Shown piece by piece: positions 6,222 through 14,072 of a DNA stretch of 30,795 nt. This DNA is from a virus. A program made the position numbers and the translations under genes. The stretch spans positions 1 to 30,795 of IMG/VR virus record IMGVR_UViG_3300023108_000105, one strand, 5' to 3'. Numbering within the stretch: the first letter of the stretch is position 1; each line of letters begins with the position of its first letter. Below the pieces are notes generated by a model. It saw only the letters and a list, made by a program, of their open reading frames with translations. It had not been told where the DNA came from and did not search any database.

Positions 6222-7196
6222 ATGGCAAAGCGAATCACACTCGAAGCCTTCTCCGCAGGTATCGTTTCTCACTACGGCCGAAACACAATGACACGCAAAG
6301 AAGTCATCGCCTACGCAAACTACGCAGGTGTCGGTCGCCCAGCTGGCTGGGATTCAGATTCTCCCGGTCGCAATCAGTTCCGCTACAACGCAACATCTGT
6401 TGCTCGTTCTTCTCGTATCAAGATTGACTACAATTCTCTGTCAGATACCGAGACAACAGAGATCTTCGAAGATCTTGAGATGCTGACAGAAGTTGTCGCA
6501 AAGCGCAATGTGAATTCTCTCATCGTGAACGGCTCCGCCGGTGTTGGCAAAACACACACCGTTCTCGAAACATTAGCCAAAAAAGGATTAGTCAAAGATC
6601 GTGACTATGTTGTTCTGAAGTCCAAGACTTCTCCACTCGGTCTCTACATGACCTTGTTTCTAAACCATGACAAAGTGATTGTGCTTGATGACATGGATGA
6701 TGCGCTCAAGAATGATGATTGTGCTTCAATTCTGAAAGCCGCTCTCGACAGCTACGAAGTCCGTGAAATTAGCTGGTCCTCCAAGAAGATGGTGAACACT
6801 GTCGGTGTTGACAAGAAGACTCGCACCGCAATTGAGAACGAAGCTCGAACTGCTCTGCTCAACGGCGAGACAGATGTTGCTCTACCAAATCGTTTCATCT
6901 TCAAGGGTCAAGTGATTTTCATCAGCAACATGCCATCCGAGAAGTTTGATTCAGCCGTCAAGTCTCGTTCAGTTTGCATTGACTTGACACTGAGTGACAA
7001 GCAAGTTTTCGGTCGCATGAAGTCAGTAGTTACCAAGCTGAAGAATTCTGATATCGCAAAGCGAGCCTTGACCGGCATCATCGATAAATACAACAAGGGT
7101 CAAGTCAATGCTCCGAACATTCGCACCGTTCTCAACTACGCAAATGTTCTCTCCAGTGGCGTCAAGAATGCTGACCGCTTGAGCAAGTATTGCTAA
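6222..7196 (+). CDS. AAA+ ATPase of unknown role
   Basis: 324 residues. Walker A is 'GSAGVGKT' (104-111), Walker B 'VIVLDDMDD' (152-160) and sensor-1-like 'IFISNMP' (232-238). The N-terminal 95 residues hold a small helical domain with 'TRKEVIAYANYAGVGRPAGW' (24-43), possibly winged-helix-like. The C-terminus is a helical lid. The GC content and codon use (many C-ending codons) are higher than in neighbours and resemble the gp32 gene, suggesting strong expression. It has its own promoter and is followed by a hairpin terminator. It is not a recognisable T4 clamp loader, helicase or terminase. Remodelling of a protein or nucleic-acid complex early in infection is an inference. Confidence 0.88.
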   Translation: MAKRITLEAFSAGIVSHYGRNTMTRKEVIAYANYAGVGRPAGWDSDSPGRNQFRYNATSVARSSRIKIDYNSLSDTETTEIFEDLEMLTEVVAKRNVNSLIVNGSAGVGKTHTVLETLAKKGLVKDRDYVVLKSKTSPLGLYMTLFLNHDKVIVLDDMDDALKNDDCASILKAALDSYEVREISWSSKKMVNTVGVDKKTRTAIENEARTALLNGETDVALPNRFIFKGQVIFISNMPSEKFDSAVKSRSVCIDLTLSDKQVFGRMKSVVTKLKNSDIAKRALTGIIDKYNKGQVNAPNIRTVLNYANVLSSGVKNADRLSKYC

Positions 7197-7202
7197 TTCT
7201 TT

Positions 7203-7224
7203 TGCCGTGCCAAGCACGGCACTT
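7203..7224 (+). terminator. Hairpin terminator after the AAA+ gene
   Basis: TGCCGTGC (7203-7210) pairs with GCACGGCA (7214-7221) around a 3-base loop and is followed by a short pyrimidine run (CTTTC). The U-tract is weak, so termination may be partial. Confidence 0.6.
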
Positions 7225-7247
7225 TCAATATTCATTTGAGTGAGATT

Positions 7248-7433
7248 ATGTTTTATTATACAGTGAAAATTCGCACCACAGATAATCAAATCCTTGTAGT
7301 TAATGGTTATCAACAGAATGGTAAACTCACCAAAAAAGCCGCAGAGCAAATAGCCCGTGAAGAGTTGAGTGATCCTAAGCATTGTTCTGCCGCAGTATAC
7401 AATTCAAATGGCAAAAAAATCTATTCACGATAA
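7248..7433 (+). CDS. Small hypothetical protein
   Basis: 61 residues from the ATG at 7248; an in-frame TTG at 7236 is possible but less likely. It is a beta-rich start (MFYYTVKIRTTDNQILVVNG) followed by an amphipathic helix ('KLTKKAAEQIAREEL') and a final hairpin ending 'NGKKIYSR'. This is a compact alpha/beta domain of unknown family. It is first in a run of closely spaced small genes. Confidence 0.65.
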   Translation: MFYYTVKIRTTDNQILVVNGYQQNGKLTKKAAEQIAREELSDPKHCSAAVYNSNGKKIYSR

Positions 7434-7441
7434 GAGGAATC

Positions 7442-7951
7442 ATGGGACTTGATATGTTTGTTCGAGAAATTCGCAAATGGGAAAAACAAGAACTTTCACT
7501 ATTTGCACAAGCAATTCTAAACACAATACCAAAATCCTTTAATGTAAATAATCCTGATCCGGATGTTGAAGAGGATTTCAACATTGATTCATTTTTAGCT
7601 AAACATCCTACAATACCAGTTCCTTACAAACTTGGTGAAGAACTTTGTTATTGGCGTAAACATCCAGATGTACATGGTTGGATGAAAAACTTATTCTTTG
7701 ACAAAGGTGGTATCACAACTTCAGACTTCAATCATGATACAATCTTTCTCACCCGTGAGGATGTTACAAATCTTGAAAAAGCCATTCAGCAAAAAGAATT
7801 ACCTTCAACATCAGGTTTCTTTTTTGGCTCATCTTATGGTGATGACAAAGAATGGGAAGAATATCGTAATGAACAAGACCGAATATGTATTGAAAAAATG
7901 TTCAAGGCTCTTGATAATGGCTCAGTAATCTATTACACTTCATCATGGTAA
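7442..7951 (+). CDS. Conserved phage protein of the 'MGLDM' type
   Basis: 169 residues from ATG 7442, which follows AGAGGA; a longer upstream reading lacks a ribosome site. The start MGLDMFVRE and the segment 'LCYWRKHPDVHGWM' resemble a family of short phage and bacterial proteins starting MGLDMY with a Y-W-R-K-x-x-x-x-H-x-W motif. No enzymatic motif is seen. Some databases label such proteins as kinases, which the sequence does not support. Role unknown. Confidence 0.75.
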   Translation: MGLDMFVREIRKWEKQELSLFAQAILNTIPKSFNVNNPDPDVEEDFNIDSFLAKHPTIPVPYKLGEELCYWRKHPDVHGWMKNLFFDKGGITTSDFNHDTIFLTREDVTNLEKAIQQKELPSTSGFFFGSSYGDDKEWEEYRNEQDRICIEKMFKALDNGSVIYYTSSW

Positions 7952-7955
7952 AAGT

Positions 7956-8327
7956 ATGTCAAAGCGAACAATCAAAGCAGGTAAACTTACACCAAGACAA
8001 AAGCTTGAGATTGAACATCGTCAGTATAATAAAGAGATGAGAAGTATTCATTGTCATCATCTTCAAAAGACATTTGAGCAATACATCGCCTATAAATATA
8101 ATCATGGACAAGTGACGCCTCGGGTTCTACCAAGAGAACCAGAACTCTATCGTAAACCTGAGCAAATCATACCATCACGGCATTCAACTTCTTTTTGTCC
8201 AACGGCTCCTGTTTCACGCACATATACTGGTGATGTTGTTCAAGGTGTTGCGACAATGCATAAAAGTAATGCTGTTCCAATTATTAATGAACAACAGGCA
8301 AAAGACTGTGCTACAATGAGAAGATAA
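7956..8327 (+). CDS. Conserved T4-like phage hypothetical protein
   Basis: 123 residues, basic. The C-terminal motif 'YTGDVVQGVATMHKSNAVPI' followed by 'INEQQAKDCATMRR' is one I associate with a conserved short protein of marine T4-like phages; the N-terminal half is helical with several His ('MRSIHCHHLQKTFEQYIAYK'). No catalytic signature is recognised. It is 4 bases after the previous gene and 2 bases before the next, clearly part of one transcript. Confidence 0.75.
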   Translation: MSKRTIKAGKLTPRQKLEIEHRQYNKEMRSIHCHHLQKTFEQYIAYKYNHGQVTPRVLPREPELYRKPEQIIPSRHSTSFCPTAPVSRTYTGDVVQGVATMHKSNAVPIINEQQAKDCATMRR

Positions 8328-8329
8328 TT

Positions 8330-9022
8330 ATGCTAACAACATTAAACATGATACCGGATTCAAATGATTCGGATATCAAATATATTTTCCCAACAACAAT
8401 TATACAAACACAAATTACGGGAGATGATTTTCAATCAATCACGAAAGAAATCAATGATTCGTTAGAACACCAAAAGAGTTATATTCCTAGTAACTTCATA
8501 GGCAATTCTCCATATTTTTCAAATGGTGAAGAAACAAAAATGGATATTGAGTCTGGAAGAGGAGTCAACCGTTCGCCAATTACTGCTAATTATATTTCTG
8601 ATTATTCAATTGACACTTTAGGAAGATGTGTAAGTGAGCAGTTAAAGAAATATCTTCAAATAACTTATACAACTTTGCCTGATTATCTGTTATCAAGACT
8701 TGTTTTGAATTCATGGTTGGCAGATTATCGTGATGAAAAAACACATCTGCTTGCTCATCAACATGAAAATTCATTTATAAATGCTGTATATTATCATCAA
8801 GTAAATGAAAATCCAGGAGGTGAATTAGTTTTATATTCTCCAAGCTCTTATATGAGCTACATAAATCCATCTCATCAAAAAATCTTTATAAAACCAACTC
8901 AAGGAATGCTTTTAGTATTTCCCTCATGGATGCAACATGCTGTAAATTCATTTGCGTCAGATTCAAATGAAAGAAGAATTGCCATTTCAATTACATGCAG
9001 ATTTGAATATCAACATGAGTAA
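8330..9022 (+). CDS. 2OG-Fe(II) oxygenase-like protein
   Basis: 230 residues. The C-terminal half has the phage-type 2-oxoglutarate/Fe(II) dioxygenase pattern: 'HQHENSFINAVYYHQ' (143-157) with the H-x-H pair, 'PGGELVLYSP' (162-171), 'PTQGMLLVFPSWMQHAV' (189-205) with the distal His203, and 'RRIAISI' (215-221) with the probable 2OG-binding Arg. T4-like phages of marine hosts often carry such enzymes. The substrate, which could be protein, nucleic acid or a metabolite, is unknown. The stop overlaps the next ATG. Confidence 0.85.
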   Translation: MLTTLNMIPDSNDSDIKYIFPTTIIQTQITGDDFQSITKEINDSLEHQKSYIPSNFIGNSPYFSNGEETKMDIESGRGVNRSPITANYISDYSIDTLGRCVSEQLKKYLQITYTTLPDYLLSRLVLNSWLADYRDEKTHLLAHQHENSFINAVYYHQVNENPGGELVLYSPSSYMSYINPSHQKIFIKPTQGMLLVFPSWMQHAVNSFASDSNERRIAISITCRFEYQHE

Positions 9023-9374
9023 ACTTTCGGAGAAAGACTACGAAACACTTCGGCATTCTGCTGAAGTGTATATGGTCAATACAATTTATGATGATTTTCA
9101 TTTTCCTTTTCTTGTTTCATTTGGCAAAAAACATATCTTTCAGGAATTCTCTCATGGAGATATTCATTTAGGTGTTCTTTATCTGGAATGGCACAAGTTA
9201 GAAAATGAAAAAAGAGGATATTATAAACGTACTTGGTTCAATTCATTTGAAGAAGCTGCTGAAAAAGCAATTGAAATTCAATCGAATAAAATTGTGAATG
9301 AAGAAAAGTTATATCGTTATCACCAATCATATTTTCAAGACATTTATAATCCACCTGAAAGGTTATATTCATGA
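9015..9374 (+). CDS. Hypothetical protein
   Basis: 119 residues from the ATG at 9015, which overlaps the end of the oxygenase gene by 8 bases; an in-frame ATG at 8952 would force a longer overlap. It is mixed alpha/beta with a His-rich centre ('YDDFHFPFLVSFGKKHIFQE', 'FSHGDIHLGVLYLEWHK') and a helical C-terminus. Family not recognised. The overlap on both sides (4 bases with the next gene) suggests coupled translation with the oxygenase and the decarboxylase homologue. Confidence 0.65.
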   Translation: MSKLSEKDYETLRHSAEVYMVNTIYDDFHFPFLVSFGKKHIFQEFSHGDIHLGVLYLEWHKLENEKRGYYKRTWFNSFEEAAEKAIEIQSNKIVNEEKLYRYHQSYFQDIYNPPERLYS

Positions 9375-10018
9375 AGCCTCTTGACCGAATTATATTATCA
9401 CTTGATACAACTGATACGGATTATGCTAATCGAATGATTGAAAAATATTCAGAAATAATCTATGGATTTAAGTTGAATCATTTATTGTTCAATCAACATT
9501 CACTTCTTCGTTATTCTTATACAGATGTTCCTACATTAGTTGATTATAAATTGTTTGATATACCAAACACCATGACACATATTCTGATGGATCTGATTGA
9601 CCGTGGTGTTGATATGGTGACAGTTCATATGTCAAACAGTCGACATGCTCTCGATTGTCTCGCAGATTATGCAGACCAAATCAAAATCTGTGGTGTAACA
9701 TTGTTGACTAGTTGGACTGATGCTGATTCTCAAGCACGATATGGTAAAACTCCAGCTGAACTATATGCTGAAAGTATTGCTGAGATGGAAAAATATGGTT
9801 TCTGGGGAATGATTTGTGCGCCAACTGACCTTGAATATGCAAAGATGGCAAATACAACTCTCAAAAAAATATGTCCTGGTATTCGCCCCAATACCTCAAT
9901 CGCAACCTTGATTAGTACAGATGACCAAGTTCGTATTATGACACCTGACCAGGCAATTGAAGCCGGAGCAGACTACTTGGTGATGGGCCGATCCTTCTAT
10001 GAATATGTCAATGATTGA
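9371..10018 (+). CDS. pyrF: Orotidine 5'-phosphate decarboxylase homologue
   Basis: 215 residues with the OMP decarboxylase signatures in order: Asp12 of strand 1 ('LSLDTTD'), Lys34 ('GFKLN'), the catalytic array D-x-K-x-x-D-I at 58-64 in 'VDYKLFDIPNT', 'VTVHMS' (83-88), 'GVTLLTS' (108-114), 'GIRP' (170-173) and the phosphate-binding Arg207 in 'DYLVMGRSFY'. The enzyme converts OMP to UMP, the last step of de novo pyrimidine synthesis. The length is close to that of short archaeal forms. All key acidic and Lys residues are present, so activity is likely. A related sugar-phosphate decarboxylase is less likely because D-I-P-N-T and G-I-R-P are kept. Confidence 0.88.
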   Translation: MKPLDRIILSLDTTDTDYANRMIEKYSEIIYGFKLNHLLFNQHSLLRYSYTDVPTLVDYKLFDIPNTMTHILMDLIDRGVDMVTVHMSNSRHALDCLADYADQIKICGVTLLTSWTDADSQARYGKTPAELYAESIAEMEKYGFWGMICAPTDLEYAKMANTTLKKICPGIRPNTSIATLISTDDQVRIMTPDQAIEAGADYLVMGRSFYEYVND

Positions 10019-11039
10019 AAATTATCTTAATCGCAAGAACTCCTTACGAGAATTACCTGATTCTGAATTTGATGAAAAAGTTGAAAGCTTGGCTGAAGAA
10101 CTGTCTCAAATGAATTATCGTTATTCATATCGTAACATTGAACTTCATAATGATTGGAGAGATTTATGTAGGTATGATACAACTTTTCTTCAGAATTCAG
10201 CATCAACAACAAGAACTGGATTGAAACTTTGTGAACATTATTTTCCAAATTTCTTTGAGATTCAAAATTCAAAAGGTCAAAGTTTCGCAAATTGCTGGAC
10301 CAAAGAAAACTTGGTCAAAGTCCTGAAATGGAATCGCAAGTCACACCAGACACCATATCTCTCGGAGCTTCGTAGAGGTGTTTATTTCTGCTGTGGTTTG
10401 ACGAAAAACACCATGTTCAGACCTCACATCGCAAAAACGGTTTGTGCAAATTTTTCGAAAAAAACGGTTTTAGATCCTTGTTGCGGTTGGGGTGGCCGAA
10501 TGATTGGTGCCCTTGCTGCAGGCAAACACTATATCGGATTTGAACCAAATGGTGATACTTATCGAGGTTTGTTACAACTCGCTGATTTTTTGAATGCTCG
10601 TAATCGTGTTGAAATTTACAATGACGGTGCTGAGAACATGACTAAATATAATTTTGAGAGTGTTGATTTGATTCTCACATCTCCTCCTTATTTCAACTTA
10701 GAGATTTATTCAGAATCAAAACTTCAATCTGAGAATATGTTTTCAAATTATGATGAATGGCGAGATGAATGGCTAAAGCCTGTGATTCGTCAGTCTCTCG
10801 ATAAATTGAATAATGATGGTTATTCGGCATGGAATGTTCACAATGTAGGTAAAATGAAAATGATTTTCGATGTTGAGAAAATTCACAAAGAATATGGATA
10901 TGATGTGACCTCTGAAATCTCCTTATCCTCTTCGAAACGCCAAGCAAACAACCATCGTCAGAAAAACAACGACCTGACAAGAATATTCTATTCAACAGAG
11001 CGAAAGCAAAAAAATGCTTTTCTCGAAATTTTTTCTTGA
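10011..11039 (+). CDS. DNA methyltransferase with TSPPY motif (copy A)
   Basis: 342 residues from the ATG at 10011 (ATGATTGA overlaps the previous stop; in-frame ATGs at 9999 and 10005 are alternatives). The SAM site is 'VLDPCCGWGGRM' (about 153-164) and the catalytic motif IV is 'LTSPPYFNLEIY' (about 222-233). S-P-P-Y is more often linked to N4-cytosine than N6-adenine enzymes, but the motif alone does not decide. It is a clear paralogue of the gene at 14966: shared 'RYSY...N-x-E-L', 'GLKLC-x-H', 'FPNF' and 'SKG-x-SF'. The conserved N-terminal 130 residues, outside the catalytic domain, are probably for target recognition. Confidence 0.9.
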   Translation: MIENYLNRKNSLRELPDSEFDEKVESLAEELSQMNYRYSYRNIELHNDWRDLCRYDTTFLQNSASTTRTGLKLCEHYFPNFFEIQNSKGQSFANCWTKENLVKVLKWNRKSHQTPYLSELRRGVYFCCGLTKNTMFRPHIAKTVCANFSKKTVLDPCCGWGGRMIGALAAGKHYIGFEPNGDTYRGLLQLADFLNARNRVEIYNDGAENMTKYNFESVDLILTSPPYFNLEIYSESKLQSENMFSNYDEWRDEWLKPVIRQSLDKLNNDGYSAWNVHNVGKMKMIFDVEKIHKEYGYDVTSEISLSSSKRQANNHRQKNNDLTRIFYSTERKQKNAFLEIFS

Positions 11040-11064
11040 CAAAGAGAAAATTATCTGATATGAT
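11036..11064 (+). promoter_or_regulatory. Extended -10 sigma70 promoter
   Basis: TTGACA (11036-11041), 17-base spacer ending TCTGA, TATGAT (11059-11064). The -35 overlaps the stop codon of the methyltransferase gene. It reads into the phosphoesterase gene. Confidence 0.82.
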
Positions 11065-11117
11065 CTAATCTGAGGTAAAAATTGAACGACCTAAAATTCA
11101 CTACAGCAGGAGAGTAC

Positions 11118-11696
11118 ATGCAAGGTGAAATCTTCTTGACATCTGATACACACTATCACCATTCAAACATTTTGAAGTTCACTGATTCACAAGGAGTTCC
11201 TGTCCGTGGTGGTTTTGAAACTGTAGAAGAAATGAATGAAGCAATGTTTGACGGATGGAATGAGACTATTCGTGAAAATGATACTGTTTACCATCTAGGT
11301 GATTTGGCGATGGGTCCATATAAGAGCAGTGATTTTGCTGAAAGATTTCGTTCTTTACCTGGTAAGAAATACTTGATTGTAGGTAATCATGATGATATCA
11401 AATGGTGTGTGAAAAGTAAAATATTTAAAGAAGTGATGATGTGGAGAAAATTTAAAGATAAAAAAATATTGCTTTCTCATGTACCACTCGATGTGAGTAG
11501 TTTAAAAACATATGATGATGGAAGTAAAATGTTAAACTATCATGGACATATTCATCAAATGAAAAGCCCGACACCTCAACATCGTTGTGTTTGTGTTGAA
11601 TGGACTAACTATAAACCAATACATATTGATGAAGTTGAACAACTTAACAACTTCATAAGATACGATTTCAATTATTATACCGAAAGTAAAGTATGA
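11118..11696 (+). CDS. Calcineurin-like metallophosphoesterase
   Basis: 192 residues from ATG 11118, chosen for the AGGAGA just upstream rather than a TTG at 11082. All metal-binding motifs of the family are present in order: 'TSDTHYHH' (D-x-H), 'HLGDLAMG' (G-D), 'VGNHDD' (G-N-H-D), 'LSHVPLD' (H) and 'NYHGHIHQ' (G-H-x-H). Such enzymes hydrolyse phosphomono- or diesters with two metal ions; small phage members may act on nucleotides or nucleic acids. The 3' end overlaps the next start (ATGA). The substrate is not deducible. Confidence 0.9.
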   Translation: MQGEIFLTSDTHYHHSNILKFTDSQGVPVRGGFETVEEMNEAMFDGWNETIRENDTVYHLGDLAMGPYKSSDFAERFRSLPGKKYLIVGNHDDIKWCVKSKIFKEVMMWRKFKDKKILLSHVPLDVSSLKTYDDGSKMLNYHGHIHQMKSPTPQHRCVCVEWTNYKPIHIDEVEQLNNFIRYDFNYYTESKV

Positions 11697-13213
11697 AAAT
11701 ATCATCAATTACAATTGTTGGAAATGGTCTTGATTTGTGGATGACATCCGCTCTTCTGCTGAAAAGATGTCCTCAATTTAAAATTAACATCATTGATTTA
11801 AAAAAAGAATCTACAGATAAAAATATTACCGTAAGTGAAATATTTTCACTCTACTCATATCTAGTAGGACTCGATGACCTAAAGTGGAAAGAAAATACAA
11901 ATGCTGTATACAGAGCAGGTACTGAGTATTATAATTTTGCTCAAGAAGGTCATTATTTTTGTATGCCCAATAGTCACTATGAAATTCCAAAACCAAACAA
12001 AGATGAAAACTGGGATTTGTCACAGTTATTTGATTTAAAAAATTATTATTCAAATAAAATAACACATAAAGACCTTCTTAATTTTATAACATATACACCA
12101 TGGTTGATTGCTCAAAATCGTTTAACTGAATCTTTTGAAACAACCAAAGACACACGAAGACCTTTTTCATTTAATGACGAGATTTCATTTTCTTTTGAGA
12201 AAAATCTTTTTGCGGATCTTCTAAAAGAAATTGCTATATCTACAGTAAATGTCTATGAGAATTCGAATCCAAATATTACTCGTAATGAAGATGGTTCAAT
12301 TAAGTCAATTGATGTTGACAGTGTAACATTATACAGTGATTTGTATATTGACCTTTCAAGTAATTCAATTTTAGTTCAAAAAGAAGAATCAAATCCTTTT
12401 TTAAAGATTGAAAAGTTTCATGAAGATTCAAAAGATGTTTTTGTCCTGCCATATCAAAGCACTTTAGAACAAGTTAAAAACGTCAAGCTGGCCGATTCAG
12501 TAGTTGGAACTGATTTTGGTTTTGCGAAAAAAATCCCGACTTGGGAAAGATGTTCATTTGAATATTTTTATAATTCAAATGAAACAAACCAGAATGAAAT
12601 TGAAAAGATTATACAAGGATTTTTTGAACAAGAAGTTGAACATTCACATCAAGAAGTTGTAAATGGTACTTATGCCTTAGCTTGGTCTAATAATGTATTG
12701 TCTCTTGGTCATGCTTATATAAAACTTGAAAATAAGATTGTTGATTCAACCTCTTATCTGATTGATTCATTAGTTTATCTTCTCAATATAATTGACAAAA
12801 ATATTACGCATTATGACATTTCATTATTCAATACACATTGTCGAAGAAACTTTTTGAAAAGTATTGATAATGACTTAATTTTCAATTCGTTCTGCACAAG
12901 AAAAGGCAAGTTCTGGGAACATTATAATTCATTTGAGTATTTTACTGAATCTGTTGAATACAATATATATAATTTATTAACAACATCAAACTCAAATATA
13001 TTACCTAAAGATTTATTTTTATTACTTGGGTTTGATGTTTCTCTATACAATAGCAAATTTCAAACGAATATAATTGCTGAGAAAAACAAAGATTTTGTGA
13101 AGTTTTTAGATTACTTAAAATTTGGATATGATCGATTTATGGAACAAATGTTTGAAGAAGTCAAAACTTTTGAAAATGTACATGATTATACAGTAGCAAA
13201 TATTTACACCTAA
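11693..13213 (+). CDS. Degenerate flavin-dependent tryptophan-halogenase-like protein
   Basis: 506 residues. The N-terminal 'ITIVGNGLDLWMTSALLL' (6-23) is in the place of the FAD-binding G-x-G-x-x-G-W-M element of tryptophan halogenases; 'SEIFSLYSYLVGLDD' (48-62) then 'NAVYRAGTEYYNF' (70-82) matches the stretch that holds the catalytic Lys in 'F-K-x-G'. That Lys is Arg74 here. The hallmark W-x-W-x-I-P is 'GFAKKIP' (276-282), so both Trp are lost. Later 'NNVLSLGHAYIKLENKIVDS' (333-352) corresponds to the 'N-x-x-x-x-G-x-x-x-x-x-x-E-P-L-E-S-T' region. The fold is probably kept, but chlorination as known is doubtful. Cyanophages are known to carry halogenase-like genes. Confidence 0.72.
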   Translation: MKISSITIVGNGLDLWMTSALLLKRCPQFKINIIDLKKESTDKNITVSEIFSLYSYLVGLDDLKWKENTNAVYRAGTEYYNFAQEGHYFCMPNSHYEIPKPNKDENWDLSQLFDLKNYYSNKITHKDLLNFITYTPWLIAQNRLTESFETTKDTRRPFSFNDEISFSFEKNLFADLLKEIAISTVNVYENSNPNITRNEDGSIKSIDVDSVTLYSDLYIDLSSNSILVQKEESNPFLKIEKFHEDSKDVFVLPYQSTLEQVKNVKLADSVVGTDFGFAKKIPTWERCSFEYFYNSNETNQNEIEKIIQGFFEQEVEHSHQEVVNGTYALAWSNNVLSLGHAYIKLENKIVDSTSYLIDSLVYLLNIIDKNITHYDISLFNTHCRRNFLKSIDNDLIFNSFCTRKGKFWEHYNSFEYFTESVEYNIYNLLTTSNSNILPKDLFLLLGFDVSLYNSKFQTNIIAEKNKDFVKFLDYLKFGYDRFMEQMFEEVKTFENVHDYTVANIYT

Positions 13214-13225
13214 AAGAGAAGTATA

Positions 13226-13402
13226 ATGTTTGATATAGTATTTGGTGGTCTTTTATTTTTAGCAGCAGGGACAGGAGCAGTACTGATTGCTTTATTCTTT
13301 GTCCTGTGGCCTTTGGCTCAAAAAAGAAAACATGAGTATTGGTGCCATCGTGATAATTTAGATCCTGGTGATGACCATGGAAATCAAGAACCGCATGTAT
13401 AA
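13226..13402 (+). CDS. Small membrane protein
   Basis: 58 residues. One long hydrophobic helix (residues 3-31, starting MFDIVFGGLLFLAAGTGAVL) is followed by a basic stretch (QKRKH) and a polar His/Asp tail. The positive charges after the helix suggest N-terminus out, C-terminus in. It lies 12 bases after the halogenase-like gene, with AGAGAAG before the ATG, and ends just before a promoter. It could be an inner-membrane accessory protein; no family recognised. Confidence 0.65.
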   Translation: MFDIVFGGLLFLAAGTGAVLIALFFVLWPLAQKRKHEYWCHRDNLDPGDDHGNQEPHV

Positions 13403-13408
13403 AAAGCC

Positions 13409-13437
13409 TTGACATTTGAAAAAGAATGTGATAAGAT
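13409..13437 (+). promoter_or_regulatory. Sigma70 promoter before the coiled-coil gene
   Basis: TTGACA (13409-13414), 17-base spacer ending TGTGA, TAAGAT (13432-13437). The leader is about 40 bases long with an AGGAGA ribosome site. Confidence 0.75.
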
Positions 13438-13481
13438 CATTAAATAGAATAAAAAAATAAACAACTCTCTAGGAGATTATT

Positions 13482-14066
13482 ATGCAAATCAATCTACGCA
13501 AAGCCTCTGCTCTTCAGTCCGACATTCAATCAATGATCCGCTCCATTTCAGTGGATACACGTGCTTCTTTCGAAGAACGTGAAACTGTTGCTGAAGAAAT
13601 GACAGAGGCCATTAACGAGTGGAGGACAAACCTGGACCGAAAAACCGACCTGATTAATGTTCTTTTTGGTATTCGTGAAAAGGTTGGTGTTGCAAATGCT
13701 GAATGTGGCCTCAACACAAAGCTCACTGAGCATCGCCGAGTTTCCGAGCAAAAGGAGTTGATTGAAGATACTATTGATGGCCGAAGAGGCCGAATGCTCA
13801 CCACTGAGCAAGTGATTGATAAACTAACCAAAATGGAAGAACGAGTTGAGAACGCCAAGGAAGCCCTCTTTGGCAGAAGCCGTGATATCGAAGTGTACAC
13901 AGAACTCCTTGATAAGGAGGAGTTGGATAGCTTTCGTAAAGAAATTCGTTCTCTCAAAAAACTTCAACGTTCAATCAATGAGGAGGTGCTTGAGCTAAAT
14001 ATACGCACTCACATTGTTTTATCGGAAGCGGAAGTTCAAGTTCTTAGAAACGAGGACCTGATCTGA
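13482..14066 (+). CDS. Coiled-coil early protein of unknown function
   Basis: 194 residues, nearly all helical, with dense E, R, K and L heptads between residues 25 and 185 (for example 'EERETVAEEMTEAINEW' and 'EEVLELNIRTHIVLSEAEV'). There are no membrane helices or enzyme motifs. The strong promoter, good ribosome site (AGGAGA) and higher GC content put it in the same expression class as the AAA+ and gp32 genes. A structured non-coding RNA follows directly, perhaps cut from the same transcript. A scaffold or host-protein binder are possibilities only. Confidence 0.75.
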   Translation: MQINLRKASALQSDIQSMIRSISVDTRASFEERETVAEEMTEAINEWRTNLDRKTDLINVLFGIREKVGVANAECGLNTKLTEHRRVSEQKELIEDTIDGRRGRMLTTEQVIDKLTKMEERVENAKEALFGRSRDIEVYTELLDKEELDSFRKEIRSLKKLQRSINEEVLELNIRTHIVLSEAEVQVLRNEDLI

Positions 14067-14072
14067 CGCCCA

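Noticed and set aside
7083-7090. GATAAATA inside the AAA+ ATPase gene
   Set aside because: It encodes D-K-Y and is more than 150 bases from the next start; it shows that the box also occurs by chance.
8091-8098. TATAAATA inside the gene 7956-8327
   Set aside because: It encodes the Y-K-Y codons of the protein and is over 230 bases from the next start, so probably chance.
13526-13957. 143-residue minus-strand frame opposite the coiled-coil gene
   Set aside because: It is a shadow of the plus gene, Ser/Arg-rich as expected for antisense of Glu/Arg codons, with no start signals.
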